A DNA stretch of 64,000 bases from Oscillospiraceae bacterium (GCA_900770285.1 CAAGJO010000019.1:127111-191110), one strand, 5' to 3'. Shown: positions 9,801-18,781, numbered from the stretch's first letter. A program made the numbers and translations. The notes: generated from the sequence alone by a model not told the origin.

Positions 9801-10386
9801 CTTTAAGCTCAGCTTTCAGTTCTTCTGCCAACTGGTCCAGATCAATTTCTTCCAGAAGCTTTTTAATAGCTTCTGCGCCCATTCCTGCTTCAAATTCATC
9901 TTCATACTTTTCACGCATTTCAGCATACTCAGTTTCATTGAGCAGCTGACCTTTTATAAGTCCTGTATTTCCCGGGTCTGTTACAATATACTGTGTAAAG
10001 TACAGAACCGCTTCAAGTTTTTTCTGTGAAAGGTCAAGCATCTGACCGATTCTTGAAGGCGTACCCTTAAAATACCATATATGAGAAACAGGAGCTGCAA
10101 GCTCAATGTGTCCCATTCTTTCACGACGAACCTTTGCACGAGTTACCTCAACTCCGCAGCGTTCGCAGACTTTTCCTTTATATCTTATTTTCTTGTACTT
10201 TCCGCAATGACATTCCCAGTCCTTAGTAGGTCCGAAAATCTTTTCACAGAACAAGCCGTCTTTTTCAGGCTTTTGAGTACGGTAATTTATTGTTTCAGGT
10301 CTTTCAACCACACCATAAGACCACTCTCTGATTTTCTCAGGTGATGCAAGTCCGATTTTTATAGATGCAAATTCATTAAATTCCAA
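6814..10386 (-). CDS. rpoC: RNA polymerase beta' subunit
   Basis: Catalytic beta' subunit of RNA polymerase, 1190 residues. Landmarks are the N-terminal zinc ribbon (CHC and CERC pairs near residues 60-80), the active-site NADFDGDQMAVH near residue 448 with three magnesium-binding aspartates, and the second zinc site CECTHGVCAKC near 870. The start is TTG at 10386, with AGAGGG about 8 nt upstream and the classic MEFNEFASIKIGLASP N-terminus. It follows rpoB by 83 nt. Neither the rpsL-rpsG genes that usually follow nor rplKAJL that usually precede are present. Confidence 0.98.
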   Translation of the reverse strand: MEFNEFASIKIGLASPEKIREWSYGVVERPETINYRTQKPEKDGLFCEKIFGPTKDWECHCGKYKKIRYKGKVCERCGVEVTRAKVRRERMGHIELAAPVSHIWYFKGTPSRIGQMLDLSQKKLEAVLYFTQYIVTDPGNTGLIKGQLLNETEYAEMREKYEDEFEAGMGAEAIKKLLEEIDLDQLAEELKAELKDLSSGQKRIKILKRLEIVEAFRQSGNRPEWMILDCIPVIPPDLRPMVMLDGGRYATSDLNDLYRRVINRNNRLKRMLELEAPDIIIRNEKRMLQDAVDALIDNGRHGRPVTGPNNRAFKSLSDMLKGKQGRFRQNLLGKRVDYSGRSVIVVGPELKMYQCGLPKEMALELFKPFVMKRLVDTNPSINIKSARKMVDRAKPEVWDALENVIQGHPVMLNRAPTLHRLGIQAFEPVLVEGRAIKLHPLVCTAFNADFDGDQMAVHLPISSEAQAEARFLMLAANNLLKPSDGRPVAVPSQDMLLGSYYLTLQKPGEKGEGKVFRDMNEAIMAYDNGDVSLHAAIKVRVTKQIGDKQVSKVIDATVGRLIFNENIPQDLGYVDRTDSNKRFDLEISFLVKKSQMSDLIDRCIHRHGTTVTSEVLDKIKAMGYKYSTKSGLTVAVCDASIPPEKKEILDRADAAVDVIDKQYKRGYISREEKSKKFISIWNNATDEVTEALKANLDPYNPINMMADSGARGSINQIRQLAGMRGLIANTSGSTIEMPIRSNYREGLNILEYFISSRGARKGLADTALRTADSGYLTRRLVDVSHDVIVREEDCGTHNGIEVFEIKNGNEKIEPFAERLIGRYLVEDLKDEKTGEVIVSSDKLMNEQDADKVVNYLALIGKDSISIRSVLQCECTHGVCAKCYGANLANGKEVNVGDAVGVISAQSIGEPGTQLTMRTFHTGGIASAEDITQGLPRVEELFESRRPKGAAIISRISGTVRVEEVKNTKKIIVTSNDLENGPEEETYNVPYGYKLKVHDGDEVTAGDPLTEGSIYPADILAVSGVKAVQNYIITEVQKVYRLQGVDINDKHIEIIVRQMMRKVKVEDSGSSYLLPGSLVNKQDVAAINKEIQERIDAGDPDAKLVKTIPALQGITKASSYSDSFLSAASFQETTKALTEAAIKGKTDTLHGLKENVMIGKLIPAGTGMDLYNNVQLINNETIPTSESNHSL

Positions 10387-10433
10387 AAATAGTACCCTCT
10401 TTCTTCATAGTCTTTATTACTAAACTTTTTTAG

Positions 10434-10452
10434 AGGAGCGGTGCCCGCTCTT
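10434..10452 (-). promoter_or_regulatory. Intercistronic hairpin between rpoB and rpoC
   Basis: GAGCGG / CCGCTC with a three-nt loop lies 17 nt after the rpoB stop. It is compact but lacks a good U-tract, so it is more likely an mRNA-stability or processing element than a terminator. Confidence 0.5.
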
Positions 10453-10469
10453 TTCCTTTTGGTTTTTAT

Positions 10470-13400
10470 TTACTCGTCATCATCCAAGAACATATCGGAA
10501 TCATCGAAATCATCATCTTCATCATCAAAACCGTCATTTACTTCAAGCTCTGATGTTCCGTTTTCGTCCTCTGCCATAAATCCGTCCTTCAAATCATGGC
10601 TGTCGATGTCGTAAGAATTCATCTTATCATCATTTGATGCATGAGGAACAAAATCATCATCATCATCATAGTTCTGCTTGAGGTCAATTTCATTTCCATT
10701 CTGATCAAGAACTTTAATATCAAGAGCAAGTGCCTGAAGCTCTTTAACCAGAACTCTGAATGCTTCAGGAACACCAGGCTTAGGAATATTATGTCCTTTG
10801 ACAATTGCCTCATAGGTCTTGACACGTCCTATGGTATCATCCGATTTAACTGTAAGGATTTCCTGCAGAGTATATGCAGCACCATATGCCTCGAGTGCCC
10901 AAACTTCCATTTCTCCGAATCTCTGTCCGCCGAACTGTGCTTTACCGCCCAGAGGCTGCTGTGTAACCAATGAATACGGTCCTACAGAACGAGCATGGAT
11001 CTTATCATCAACAAGGTGGTGAAGTTTCAGGTAATACATATATCCGACTGTAACACGGTTATCAAATTTTTCACCTGTTCTGCCGTCATATACTGTGAAT
11101 TTTCCGTCTTCACTCATTTCAAGAGCATTTGTATTGATAACTTCACCCATTGTATGGATTGTAAACTCATCATCTTTATGCTCAAGGTGCTTTTCATTAG
11201 CCATTTTAAAGCATTCACGGATATCTGATTCGTGAGCACCGTCAAATACAGGAGTCATGATCTTCCAGCCAAGTGCTTTTGCAGCCATACCAAGATGAAC
11301 TTCAAGTACCTGACCGATATTCATACGTGATGGTACGCCCAAAGGGTTAAGAACAATATCCAGCGGTGTACCGTCTTCCAGGAACGGCATATCTTCCTGC
11401 GGGAGAATTCTTGAAACGACACCCTTATTACCGTGACGTCCAGCCATCTTATCACCAACAGAAATCTTTCTCTTCTGTGCAATATAGCATCTGACAAGCA
11501 TATTAACTCCAGGAGCAAGCTCATCGCAGTTTTCGTGAGTAAATATCTTAACGTCTATTACAATACCTGATTCACCGTGAGGTACTTTAAGAGAATTATC
11601 TCTTACTTCTCTTGCCTTTTCACCAAAGATAGCTCTCAGAAGTCTTTCTTCAGCAGTAAGCTCAGTTTCGCCTTTTGGTGTAACCTTTCCAACGAGAATA
11701 TCACCTGCACGAACCTCCGCACCTATACGAATAATACCGTTTTCGTCAAGATCTTTAAGAGCATCTTCACCAACATTAGGAAGATCTCTTGTAATTTCTT
11801 CAGGTCCGAGTTTTGTATCTCTGCATTCAATTTCATATTCTTCAATATGAACTGAAGTATATTTATCCTGTTTAACGAGATTTTCATTCAAAAGTACGGC
11901 GTCCTCGTAGTTATAACCTTCCCATGTCATAAATCCGATAAGAGCATTCTTACCCAGTGAAAGCTCTCCGTTTGAAGTTGCAGGACCGTCGCCGATTACC
12001 TGATGTTCTTCAACTCTTTCGCCCTTTGAAACTGTAGGACGCTGATTTGTACATGTTCCTGCATTTGAACGCTTGAACTTTGTAAGTGTATATGTGCGTG
12101 TTGTTCCGTCGTCTTCCTTAATAACTATTTTGTCGGCATCAACGTATTCAACAACGCCTGCTGCCTTTGCAACAATAGCAACGCCTGAGTCAACACACGC
12201 CTTATATTCCATACCTGTACCAACGATAGGTGATTCGGTCTTAAGAAGAGGAACTGCCTGTCTCTGCATGTTTGAACCCATGAGGGCACGGTTTGCGTCA
12301 TCATTTTCAAGGAATGGAATACAAGCTGTAGCGACTGATACAACCATTTTAGGTGAAACGTCCATGAAATCAATTTTCTCACGTTCAATTTCAAGAATCT
12401 GATCTCTATATCTTCCGTTTACCTTAGCTCTTGCAAACTTGTGATCCTCAGTCAGAGGCTCGTTTGCCTGTGCTACCATATAGTTATCTTCCACATCAGC
12501 GGTCATATAAACAACTTCGTCTGTTACTACGCCTGTTTCCTTATCGACTCTACGATATGGTGCTTCAACAAATCCATATTCGTTAATTCTTGCAAAAGAT
12601 GCAAGATATGAAATAAGTCCGATATTAGGTCCTTCCGGTGTTTCAATAGGACACATTCTTCCGTAATGGGTATAGTGTACGTCACGCACTTCAAATCCTG
12701 CACGGTCTCTTGAAAGACCGCCAGGTCCCAATGCCGAAAGACGTCTTTTATGAGTAAGTTCTGCAAGAGGGTTATTCTGATCCATGAACTGTGAAAGCGG
12801 TGATGAACCAAAGAACTCCTTGATTGCAGCTGTAATAGGTCTGATATTAATTAGAGCAGCAGGAGTAACGATATCCATATCCTGTGACTGAATATTCATT
12901 CTTTCACGAACTACTCTTTCCATTCTTGTGAAGCCGATTCTGAACTGGTTCTGCAAAAGTTCTCCGACAGAACGAATTCTTCTGTTTCCAAGGTGGTCGA
13001 TATCATCAACAGTTCCAACTCCATCGCAAAGATTGAGGAAATATGAAATTGTTGAGATCATATCATCAATTGTGATATGCTTAGGGATAAGCTCATCAAT
13101 TCTTGCTTTGATGTTTTCCTTGATCTCATCTTCGCTCTCGGATTCTTCAAGAATTTCCTTAAGAATTGTAAATGAGACCTTTTCATTAACACCAAGATCC
13201 TTTGTATCAAAATCAACAAAGCAATTAATGTCAACCATGCCATTGCCGATGATCTTAACTTCTTCTTCAACCATTTTAATACTTGTTTCGCCTGTTTCGG
13301 CAGATGTGAAATATTCCTTGACCTCAGATGTTACAAAAACCTCAGAAACACCTGCGTTTTCAATTTCCATTGCACGGTCAAAGTTAATAAACTCTCCTGC

Positions 13401-14321
13401 CTCAGCCATAACCTCGCCTGTAAGAGGGTTAACAACAGGTCTTGTAACAGCATGTCCTGCGAGACGTGAACCGATGCCAAGCTTTTTATTAAATTTATAG
13501 CGGCCAAATCTTGCAAGGTCGTATCTTCTTGCATCAAAGAAAAGATTATTAAGATGAGAAACTGCACTGTCAACTGTAGGAGGTTCTCCCGGACGGAGTT
13601 TTCTGTAGATTTCAAGCAAAGCTTCTTCACGGTTAGCTGTAGGGTCTTTCTGAAGAATTGTCTGTTTTAATCTTTCATCGTTGTTGAACATCTCTTCGAT
13701 TTCTGCATCTGTACCAATGCCGATAGCACGGATAAATGTAGTGATCGGAATTTTTCTGTTCTTATCAATTCTTACATAAACCACATCGTTTGAATCCATT
13801 TCATATTCAAGCCATGCGCCTCTGTTTGGAATTACAGTAGTTTTAAACAGGTCTTTACCGGTTTTATCTTTATCGAAAGCATAGTAAACCCCCGGTGAAC
13901 GAACCAGCTGTGAAACAATTACACGTTCTGCACCGTTGATTACAAATGTTCCGCTGTCAGTCATCAGCGGCAAATCCCCCATATATACTTCAGACTCTTT
14001 GATAATGCCTTTTTCGATATTATTAAGTCTTACGGTTACACGAAGAGGAGCAGCGTATGTTACATCACGCTCTTTACATTCAGCAATTGTGTACTTAGGC
14101 TCTTCATCAAAGCGATAGTCTACAAAACTAAGCTCAAGCACGCCGTTGTAATCAGTTATAGACGATACATCTCTGAAAACTTCCTTCAAGCCCTCGTCCA
14201 GAAACCACTGATATGATTTTTTCTGTACTTCAATCAGATTCGGCAGATCCAAGACTTCGTTAATCTTAGCAAAACTCTTTCGGGTATTTTTGCCAAGCTT
14301 TACGTCCTTGACGTTCACCAT
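10470..14321 (-). CDS. rpoB: RNA polymerase beta subunit with acidic C-terminal tail
   Basis: Catalytic beta subunit of RNA polymerase, 1283 residues from the ATG at 14321, which is 11 nt after AAGGAG. A GTG at 14333 is in frame but sits on the Shine-Dalgarno. Family landmarks include the rifampicin region with SQFMDQNNPLAELTHKRRLSALGPGG, the GKVTPKGE segment and the GDKMAGRHGNKG motif. After the usual end (KVLDQNGNEIDL) there is an extra tail of about 75 residues, very rich in Asp and Glu. Two genes, rpoB and rpoC, form the whole transcript. Confidence 0.98.
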   Translation of the reverse strand: MVNVKDVKLGKNTRKSFAKINEVLDLPNLIEVQKKSYQWFLDEGLKEVFRDVSSITDYNGVLELSFVDYRFDEEPKYTIAECKERDVTYAAPLRVTVRLNNIEKGIIKESEVYMGDLPLMTDSGTFVINGAERVIVSQLVRSPGVYYAFDKDKTGKDLFKTTVIPNRGAWLEYEMDSNDVVYVRIDKNRKIPITTFIRAIGIGTDAEIEEMFNNDERLKQTILQKDPTANREEALLEIYRKLRPGEPPTVDSAVSHLNNLFFDARRYDLARFGRYKFNKKLGIGSRLAGHAVTRPVVNPLTGEVMAEAGEFINFDRAMEIENAGVSEVFVTSEVKEYFTSAETGETSIKMVEEEVKIIGNGMVDINCFVDFDTKDLGVNEKVSFTILKEILEESESEDEIKENIKARIDELIPKHITIDDMISTISYFLNLCDGVGTVDDIDHLGNRRIRSVGELLQNQFRIGFTRMERVVRERMNIQSQDMDIVTPAALINIRPITAAIKEFFGSSPLSQFMDQNNPLAELTHKRRLSALGPGGLSRDRAGFEVRDVHYTHYGRMCPIETPEGPNIGLISYLASFARINEYGFVEAPYRRVDKETGVVTDEVVYMTADVEDNYMVAQANEPLTEDHKFARAKVNGRYRDQILEIEREKIDFMDVSPKMVVSVATACIPFLENDDANRALMGSNMQRQAVPLLKTESPIVGTGMEYKACVDSGVAIVAKAAGVVEYVDADKIVIKEDDGTTRTYTLTKFKRSNAGTCTNQRPTVSKGERVEEHQVIGDGPATSNGELSLGKNALIGFMTWEGYNYEDAVLLNENLVKQDKYTSVHIEEYEIECRDTKLGPEEITRDLPNVGEDALKDLDENGIIRIGAEVRAGDILVGKVTPKGETELTAEERLLRAIFGEKAREVRDNSLKVPHGESGIVIDVKIFTHENCDELAPGVNMLVRCYIAQKRKISVGDKMAGRHGNKGVVSRILPQEDMPFLEDGTPLDIVLNPLGVPSRMNIGQVLEVHLGMAAKALGWKIMTPVFDGAHESDIRECFKMANEKHLEHKDDEFTIHTMGEVINTNALEMSEDGKFTVYDGRTGEKFDNRVTVGYMYYLKLHHLVDDKIHARSVGPYSLVTQQPLGGKAQFGGQRFGEMEVWALEAYGAAYTLQEILTVKSDDTIGRVKTYEAIVKGHNIPKPGVPEAFRVLVKELQALALDIKVLDQNGNEIDLKQNYDDDDDFVPHASNDDKMNSYDIDSHDLKDGFMAEDENGTSELEVNDGFDDEDDDFDDSDMFLDDDE

Positions 14322-14497
14322 AGGGTTAATCACTCCTTAATAATTTTGTAAAATACTGTGAAACTTTCCGGCTTAACACTAAAGCCTTTCACCTTATTTT
14401 TCAATAAGTTTTTACGGACCAAATACCGATTTTTCGCTTTTTGCAGCAATTGCACCAAACAAAAAAGGTACAAAAGTCCATTATGATACAATATAAT
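14322..14497 (-). promoter_or_regulatory. rpoB 5' leader with hairpin
   Basis: An untranslated leader of about 165 nt. A bulged stem-loop at 14358-14392 pairs GTGAAA with TTTCAC and GGCTT with AAGCC. It may be a regulatory leader; no named RNA family is recognised. Confidence 0.4.
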
Positions 14498-14526
14498 ATT
14501 ATAATCCATAAAAAGTCAAATGTCAA
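14498..14526 (-). promoter_or_regulatory. Sigma-A promoter of rpoBC
   Basis: Perfect consensus on the minus strand: TTGACA (14521-14526), 17 nt, TATAAT (14498-14503). Nothing is seen in 14527-14680 on either strand. Confidence 0.88.
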
Positions 14527-14680
14527 GGATTTTCAAAGCCCATTTTTTCATTCTCTTCAAAAATAGCGAATTGCACAAAACCCTTAAATAATCCTATGAA
14601 AACTTTGGCTGTGTAATTTCTGTGTCCATTTCGTAACTTTTTTATTAACCACAGCGGAGTCATTCATATTCTGCACACAA

Positions 14681-14711
14681 AAAACTGCCGCACTAAATGC
14701 GGCAGCAGTTT
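14681..14711 (-). terminator. Terminator after the sugar transferase
   Basis: The hairpin GCTGCCGC / GCGGCAG is followed on the minus strand by six U residues, 11 nt after the stop codon of the sugar transferase. Confidence 0.85.
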
Positions 14712-14721
14712 GATAAATCAA

Positions 14722-16104
14722 TCAATTTTTTACTTTTCTATTTTCCTGCTTATGAGTAACCGTTGGCAAATCGCCGGTTACTCCCTCGGTTGCGTCCGGC
14801 ACAAAACAAGTCTTGATAGTCATAAGAATTATCTTCAAATCAAGCAATACCGACTGATGCTCAATATACATCAAATCAAGCTTAAGCTTGTCATAAGGTG
14901 TCGTGTTATATTTTCCCATTACCTGAGCATAACCTGTCAGACCTGCTTTAACCTTAAGTCTGTATTTGAATTCAGGCATTGTTTCACAGTACTTTGCAGC
15001 AAGCTCAGGACGTTCCGGGCGAGGACCCACAAATGACATATCGCCTTTAAGAATATTGAAAAGCTGCGGCATTTCATCAAATCTGATTTTTCTTATGACC
15101 TTGCCCACAGGAGTAATTCTGTCATCATTTTTGCTTGCAAGTCTTGCTACTCCGTCTTTTTCAGCATTGGATATCATACTGCGGAATTTGTATACATAAA
15201 AGGCTTTACCGTTAAGTGTAAGTCTTTTCTGCTTATACAAAACCTGTCCGCCGTCATAGCATTTAACCGCAATGGCTGTAATAAGCATAAACGGTGAAAG
15301 CGCAGCAATACCAATCAACGAGAACACAATATCAAAAACTCGCTTGATTAATGCACGGTCAAAGGAAGGTCCGTCATTTCTGTTAAGCAAAAGCGGGGTG
15401 TCAAACAAATGGAAATCATCAGCACCTCTGATAATTATATCAGAAATCTTAGGGTTAAGATATGTTCTGATAGATTTATCAAGACAATATTTCAAAAGTT
15501 TATTTCTGATTCCGTTAGGCACATCTGAAATAATTACTGCGTCATATTTCAGAATTTCATTTTTTATGTATTCGATATCTTCGTTACAGCTGATCGATGC
15601 ACAAATTCTATACTTGTCCGGACGGTTGCTCATTTTTTTCACAAGATCCGCAGCATTTACATTGCCGTATACAATAACCATTCGTCTTGGCGGATAAATT
15701 GCAGAAAACAGTTTTGTGAAGCCTATGCTCCAAATCAACGCTGCTGCAATCTCAATAACCGACAGCACGATCATCGGCACAACTGTCAAACGTCCTCTGC
15801 CGATAAGGCTGATAACTATAAATGCTACAAAGTTTGTTCCCAGAACACCTAAAATCTGCGAACCAAAAAGCCCTGTCCATTTGTGATATCCCACTCTGAA
15901 GCCGCCCAGATTTTTGGTAAATAAAATATATCCAAAACCATATAAACAAAGCATCAGAATATTTCCGTTATGCCAGAATGGGTCAAGCATTTTTTTGTTA
16001 TAATAATCATTCCATACAACATCGAATGCATAAATAAATACAGCTATTATTACAAGAGATGCCAAAAATTTTAAAATTCTTTTATAATTTTCTTTGCTAA
16101 ACAC
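14722..16104 (-). CDS. Exopolysaccharide-initiating sugar transferase (polyprenyl glycosylphosphotransferase)
   Basis: A 460-residue membrane enzyme that transfers a sugar-1-phosphate to undecaprenyl phosphate, the first step of capsule or exopolysaccharide assembly. Four hydrophobic segments occupy residues 10-125, a Rossmann-like middle domain follows, and the C-terminal bacterial sugar transferase domain begins near 260 with KRVFDIVFSLIG, KFRSM and GDMSFVGPRPERPE. The start is GTG at 16104 with AAAGGAG six nt upstream. It has its own promoter and terminator and no other polysaccharide gene beside it. Donor specificity cannot be read from the sequence. Confidence 0.92.
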   Translation of the reverse strand: MFSKENYKRILKFLASLVIIAVFIYAFDVVWNDYYNKKMLDPFWHNGNILMLCLYGFGYILFTKNLGGFRVGYHKWTGLFGSQILGVLGTNFVAFIVISLIGRGRLTVVPMIVLSVIEIAAALIWSIGFTKLFSAIYPPRRMVIVYGNVNAADLVKKMSNRPDKYRICASISCNEDIEYIKNEILKYDAVIISDVPNGIRNKLLKYCLDKSIRTYLNPKISDIIIRGADDFHLFDTPLLLNRNDGPSFDRALIKRVFDIVFSLIGIAALSPFMLITAIAVKCYDGGQVLYKQKRLTLNGKAFYVYKFRSMISNAEKDGVARLASKNDDRITPVGKVIRKIRFDEMPQLFNILKGDMSFVGPRPERPELAAKYCETMPEFKYRLKVKAGLTGYAQVMGKYNTTPYDKLKLDLMYIEHQSVLLDLKIILMTIKTCFVPDATEGVTGDLPTVTHKQENRKVKN

Positions 16105-16163
16105 GGCAAGCTCCTTTCAGGGTTATTTCAAAAATAATGAATTAATCTTTTTTTATTGATTTG

Positions 16164-16192
16164 AGTATAGCATAAAAAAATCAAATAATCAA
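16164..16192 (-). promoter_or_regulatory. Sigma-A promoter of the sugar transferase
   Basis: TTGATT (16187-16192), 17 nt, TATACT (16164-16169) on the minus strand, about 60 nt before the GTG start. Confidence 0.7.
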
Positions 16193-16201
16193 CAAAATCT
16201 T

Positions 16202-16567
16202 TTAGTTTTCATTATTTTTCAGCCTTTTATCACATTTGCCTTTAGATGTAAGCTTAAAACTATCTTCCGTCATTTGCATTATGACCCTGTCCGGTACGTC
16301 TGACTGAAGATATACTGTATTCCAAAGACGTTTGTTCATATGATATGCCGGGATAACCCCCTTATAGACCTTTCTATAAAATTCTGCAGACATTGGCTCG
16401 CATTTCAAGTTTACAACGGTTTTTCCGTGCAGATCCATAATAAGCGCAAACCATTTCCTGCTCTGCAAATGTCTTGCTGCATATGTAGAAAAATCATTTT
16501 CAAATGGCTGATCCACCAATGCATTGGATATACTACTGCAAAATTCAATAAATTCTTGTTTAGTCAT
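16202..16567 (-). CDS. MmcQ/YjbR family protein
   Basis: A 121-residue protein of the MmcQ/YjbR (CyaY-like DNA-binding) family. Family marks are the N-terminal TKQEFIEFCSS, RKWFALIMDLHGKTVVNLKC, GVIPAYHMNKRLWNTV and a C-terminal basic segment. The biological role is unknown. Its ATG overlaps the stop of the GH5 gene by one base (TAATG), so it is co-translated with the mannanase. The association is probably operonic convenience rather than function. Confidence 0.85.
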   Translation of the reverse strand: MTKQEFIEFCSSISNALVDQPFENDFSTYAARHLQSRKWFALIMDLHGKTVVNLKCEPMSAEFYRKVYKGVIPAYHMNKRLWNTVYLQSDVPDRVIMQMTEDSFKLTSKGKCDKRLKNNEN

Positions 16568-17616
16568 TATTTTTCAAAAACAGTACACGGTTTTGAAGTT
16601 TTCTTTATACCATTTTTACCGTTTACGAGTTTAACTCCCCAATCCTTTGTGAGGTTTTCGCCTGTCCAGTCCTCAGAAAGATCGAGATATTCAACTCCCC
16701 CGCCGTTACCTTTCCAGCTCCAGCCAAGGTATCCGATATTCTTCTCAGTACAGTATTTCATAATATAATCTTCGTCAACGTCACCATCAGAGTGGTCAAA
16801 TCCGAACTCGCCTACGCATACACAAAGTCCTTGCTTTGTGATCGAATCGAGAGTTGTTTTAATCTTTTCGGCTGAACCACCTGCACTTCCGTAGAAATGA
16901 ACTGCAAACATTGTGTTTTTAAGCGGGTCAGAATCAAAGACTTCTTTTCCGTAATCAATAACCGACTGCGGATACTGTCCCCAGCCTGCTGAGTCAACAA
17001 GAATGGTGTTCTTTATTCCTGCTTCACGAAGTTTAGGTATAGCCTTTACATATCCGTCACGCCAACCGTCGCTTTGCCAGCTGCCAAACCACTCATTGGC
17101 AATATTTAAAATTACATAGTCTTCCTGACCTGCAAGAGCATCTTTTATTTCTATCCAGTAATTTACAGCGTTTTCAAGGCTTTCTTCATCATCTTTTCCC
17201 GTTGCGTCGTGAACTTCCAAAACAGCAATCAGGTTTTTCTCTTTGCAGGATTCAATAAGCTCTTTTACCTCGTTAACGTCGCTTTTATCCCATTGCTGAC
17301 CGTCGGAAATGACAAGTCTTACGGCATTTGAGCCTGTATTTGAAATAGCTGTAAGAGCAATTCCCGTCATGTCTTTGTACCAGCAATGTGCGTGGTTTAT
17401 TCCACGCATAACGAACGAATTTCCATTTGCATCCAAAAGCTTAGTACCGCTTACTTTAAAACCTTCTTTTGCCTCAACTTTGGGGGCATCGTATCCTGAC
17501 TGCTCAGAGCTTGCGTCCGCTTGGCTTTGAGTACCGGAATCATCAGCAGTTTTGTCACATCCTGTCATTGCAAACAACATCATTATAGGCAAAAGTATAG
17601 AAAGTAATTTTTTCAT
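16567..17616 (-). CDS. GH5 endo-beta-1,4-mannanase-like lipoprotein
   Basis: A 349-residue secreted glycoside hydrolase, closest by motif to GH5 subfamily 8 beta-mannanases. A lipoprotein signal peptide ends at the AMTGC lipobox (Cys20), followed by a Ser/Asp/Gln linker to about residue 48 and a complete catalytic barrel. The acid/base glutamate is in NIANEWFG (near 173), the nucleophile in CVGEFGFD (near 269), and the family motifs SNAVRLVISDG, VLEVHDATG, DSAGWGQ and WSWKGNGGGVEYLDL are present. The ATG at 17616 is 8 nt after AAAGGA; an ATG 9 nt upstream overlaps that site. It probably cuts mannan or glucomannan at the cell surface. Confidence 0.9.
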   Translation of the reverse strand: MKKLLSILLPIMMLFAMTGCDKTADDSGTQSQADASSEQSGYDAPKVEAKEGFKVSGTKLLDANGNSFVMRGINHAHCWYKDMTGIALTAISNTGSNAVRLVISDGQQWDKSDVNEVKELIESCKEKNLIAVLEVHDATGKDDEESLENAVNYWIEIKDALAGQEDYVILNIANEWFGSWQSDGWRDGYVKAIPKLREAGIKNTILVDSAGWGQYPQSVIDYGKEVFDSDPLKNTMFAVHFYGSAGGSAEKIKTTLDSITKQGLCVCVGEFGFDHSDGDVDEDYIMKYCTEKNIGYLGWSWKGNGGGVEYLDLSEDWTGENLTKDWGVKLVNGKNGIKKTSKPCTVFEK

Positions 17617-17636
17617 ATAACTCATCCTTTCATTAT

Positions 17637-17672
17637 TCAAAAAGAGCCATACCACTTGTCGTGATACGGCTC
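17637..17672 (-). terminator. Hairpin terminator between GH130 and GH5 genes
   Basis: GAGCC...GGCTC stem (17644-17672) with five to six U residues on the minus strand. It should partly separate the phosphorylase from the downstream mannanase and MmcQ genes. Confidence 0.7.
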
Positions 17673-17698
17673 CATTTTAAGCTTAAATCATTTTTTGA

Positions 17699-18697
17699 TT
17701 AGATTGAAGAATGTGATTTAACGTATTCAACAACTTCGTCAACTGTTGTGAATGCCAAGCTTACACAAGTATCAGCACAACCATAGTAAATTGCAATTCT
17801 TCCTGTATCTGCATCGCAGAGAGCTGAGCATGGGAATGTTACGTTCTGAACATCGCCAACGCACTCATAAGTTTCACGAGGATTGATGAGATATTCACCG
17901 CATCTGTACTTAACTTTCCAAGGCTCGTCAATGTCAAGGATACATGCTGAGAAGCTGTATACAAAACCATTGCATGATTCAAGAACACCATGATAGAATA
18001 CAAGCCATCCTTCAGATGTTTCTATCGGAATAGGACCTGCACCGATCTTCTTTGATTCCCAAGGCTTGTAAGGTCCCATAACGTGACGATGCTCGCCCCA
18101 GTACTTCATATCAGGTGACTGTGAAAGATACATATCGCCGAATGGTGTATGACCTGAATCTGAAGGTCTTGAGAACATTACATACTTATTATTAATCTTT
18201 CTTGGGAACAAAACGCCGTTTCTGTTGAATGGAAGAAATGCGTTTTCAAGCTGATAGAATGTCTTGAAATCTTCAGTATAGCCTACGCCGATTGTTGGCT
18301 TCCAGTCATAAGCATTACACCATGTAATATAATATTTGCCGTCGATGTAGCAGCATCTTGGGTCATAGCCGTAACCCCAAACGTTAACTTCCTCAGTTGA
18401 CTTTTCAGCCTGCTCAAAAACAATCTTGTCAGGGTTGATGTTCCAATGAATACCGTCATCAGAGAAACCAGCGTGAAGTGACATGTTTCTTTCCTTGTCA
18501 TCTACACGGAAAACGCCTGCAAATTTGCCCTCAAAAGGAACAACTGCACTATTGAAAATTGAATTTGATGTTGGAAGAAGATCTCTTGGGATAACAGGGT
18601 TGTTATCATATCTCCATACTACGTCTTTACAGCCTTCTGGTCTATCCTGCCAGGGCATGTTCGGAAGTGACTGACCGTTAACAATCTTTACGCTCAT
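17699..18697 (-). CDS. GH130 beta-1,4-mannooligosaccharide phosphorylase
   Basis: A 332-residue cytoplasmic GH130 enzyme. The length and N-terminal VWRYDNNPVI best fit the subfamily described for the Ruminococcus albus mannooligosaccharide phosphorylase RaMP2, which releases mannose 1-phosphate from the non-reducing end. The beta-propeller motifs IFNSAVVPFEGKFAGVFRVDD, GYGYDPRCC (general acid Asp near 112), FPRKINNKYVMFSRPSD, GAGPIPIET and WLVFYHG are all visible. It lacks a signal peptide. With the GH5 lipoprotein it suggests surface cleavage of mannan, uptake and phosphorolysis. Exact acceptor preference (oligomannoside or mannosyl-glucose) is not certain. Confidence 0.93.
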   Translation of the reverse strand: MSVKIVNGQSLPNMPWQDRPEGCKDVVWRYDNNPVIPRDLLPTSNSIFNSAVVPFEGKFAGVFRVDDKERNMSLHAGFSDDGIHWNINPDKIVFEQAEKSTEEVNVWGYGYDPRCCYIDGKYYITWCNAYDWKPTIGVGYTEDFKTFYQLENAFLPFNRNGVLFPRKINNKYVMFSRPSDSGHTPFGDMYLSQSPDMKYWGEHRHVMGPYKPWESKKIGAGPIPIETSEGWLVFYHGVLESCNGFVYSFSACILDIDEPWKVKYRCGEYLINPRETYECVGDVQNVTFPCSALCDADTGRIAIYYGCADTCVSLAFTTVDEVVEYVKSHSSI

Positions 18698-18781
18698 TTA
18701 TAAATTCCGCCTTTCATAAAATATACTTTTTTCAAGATGTATCAAAAGGGCATACTGCACCTCTGATAAACTCTATACTCT

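Noticed and set aside
12928..13500. 190-codon open frame antisense to rpoB
   Set aside because: Lies wholly within rpoB on the opposite strand, composition driven by the rpoB codons, no ribosome site.
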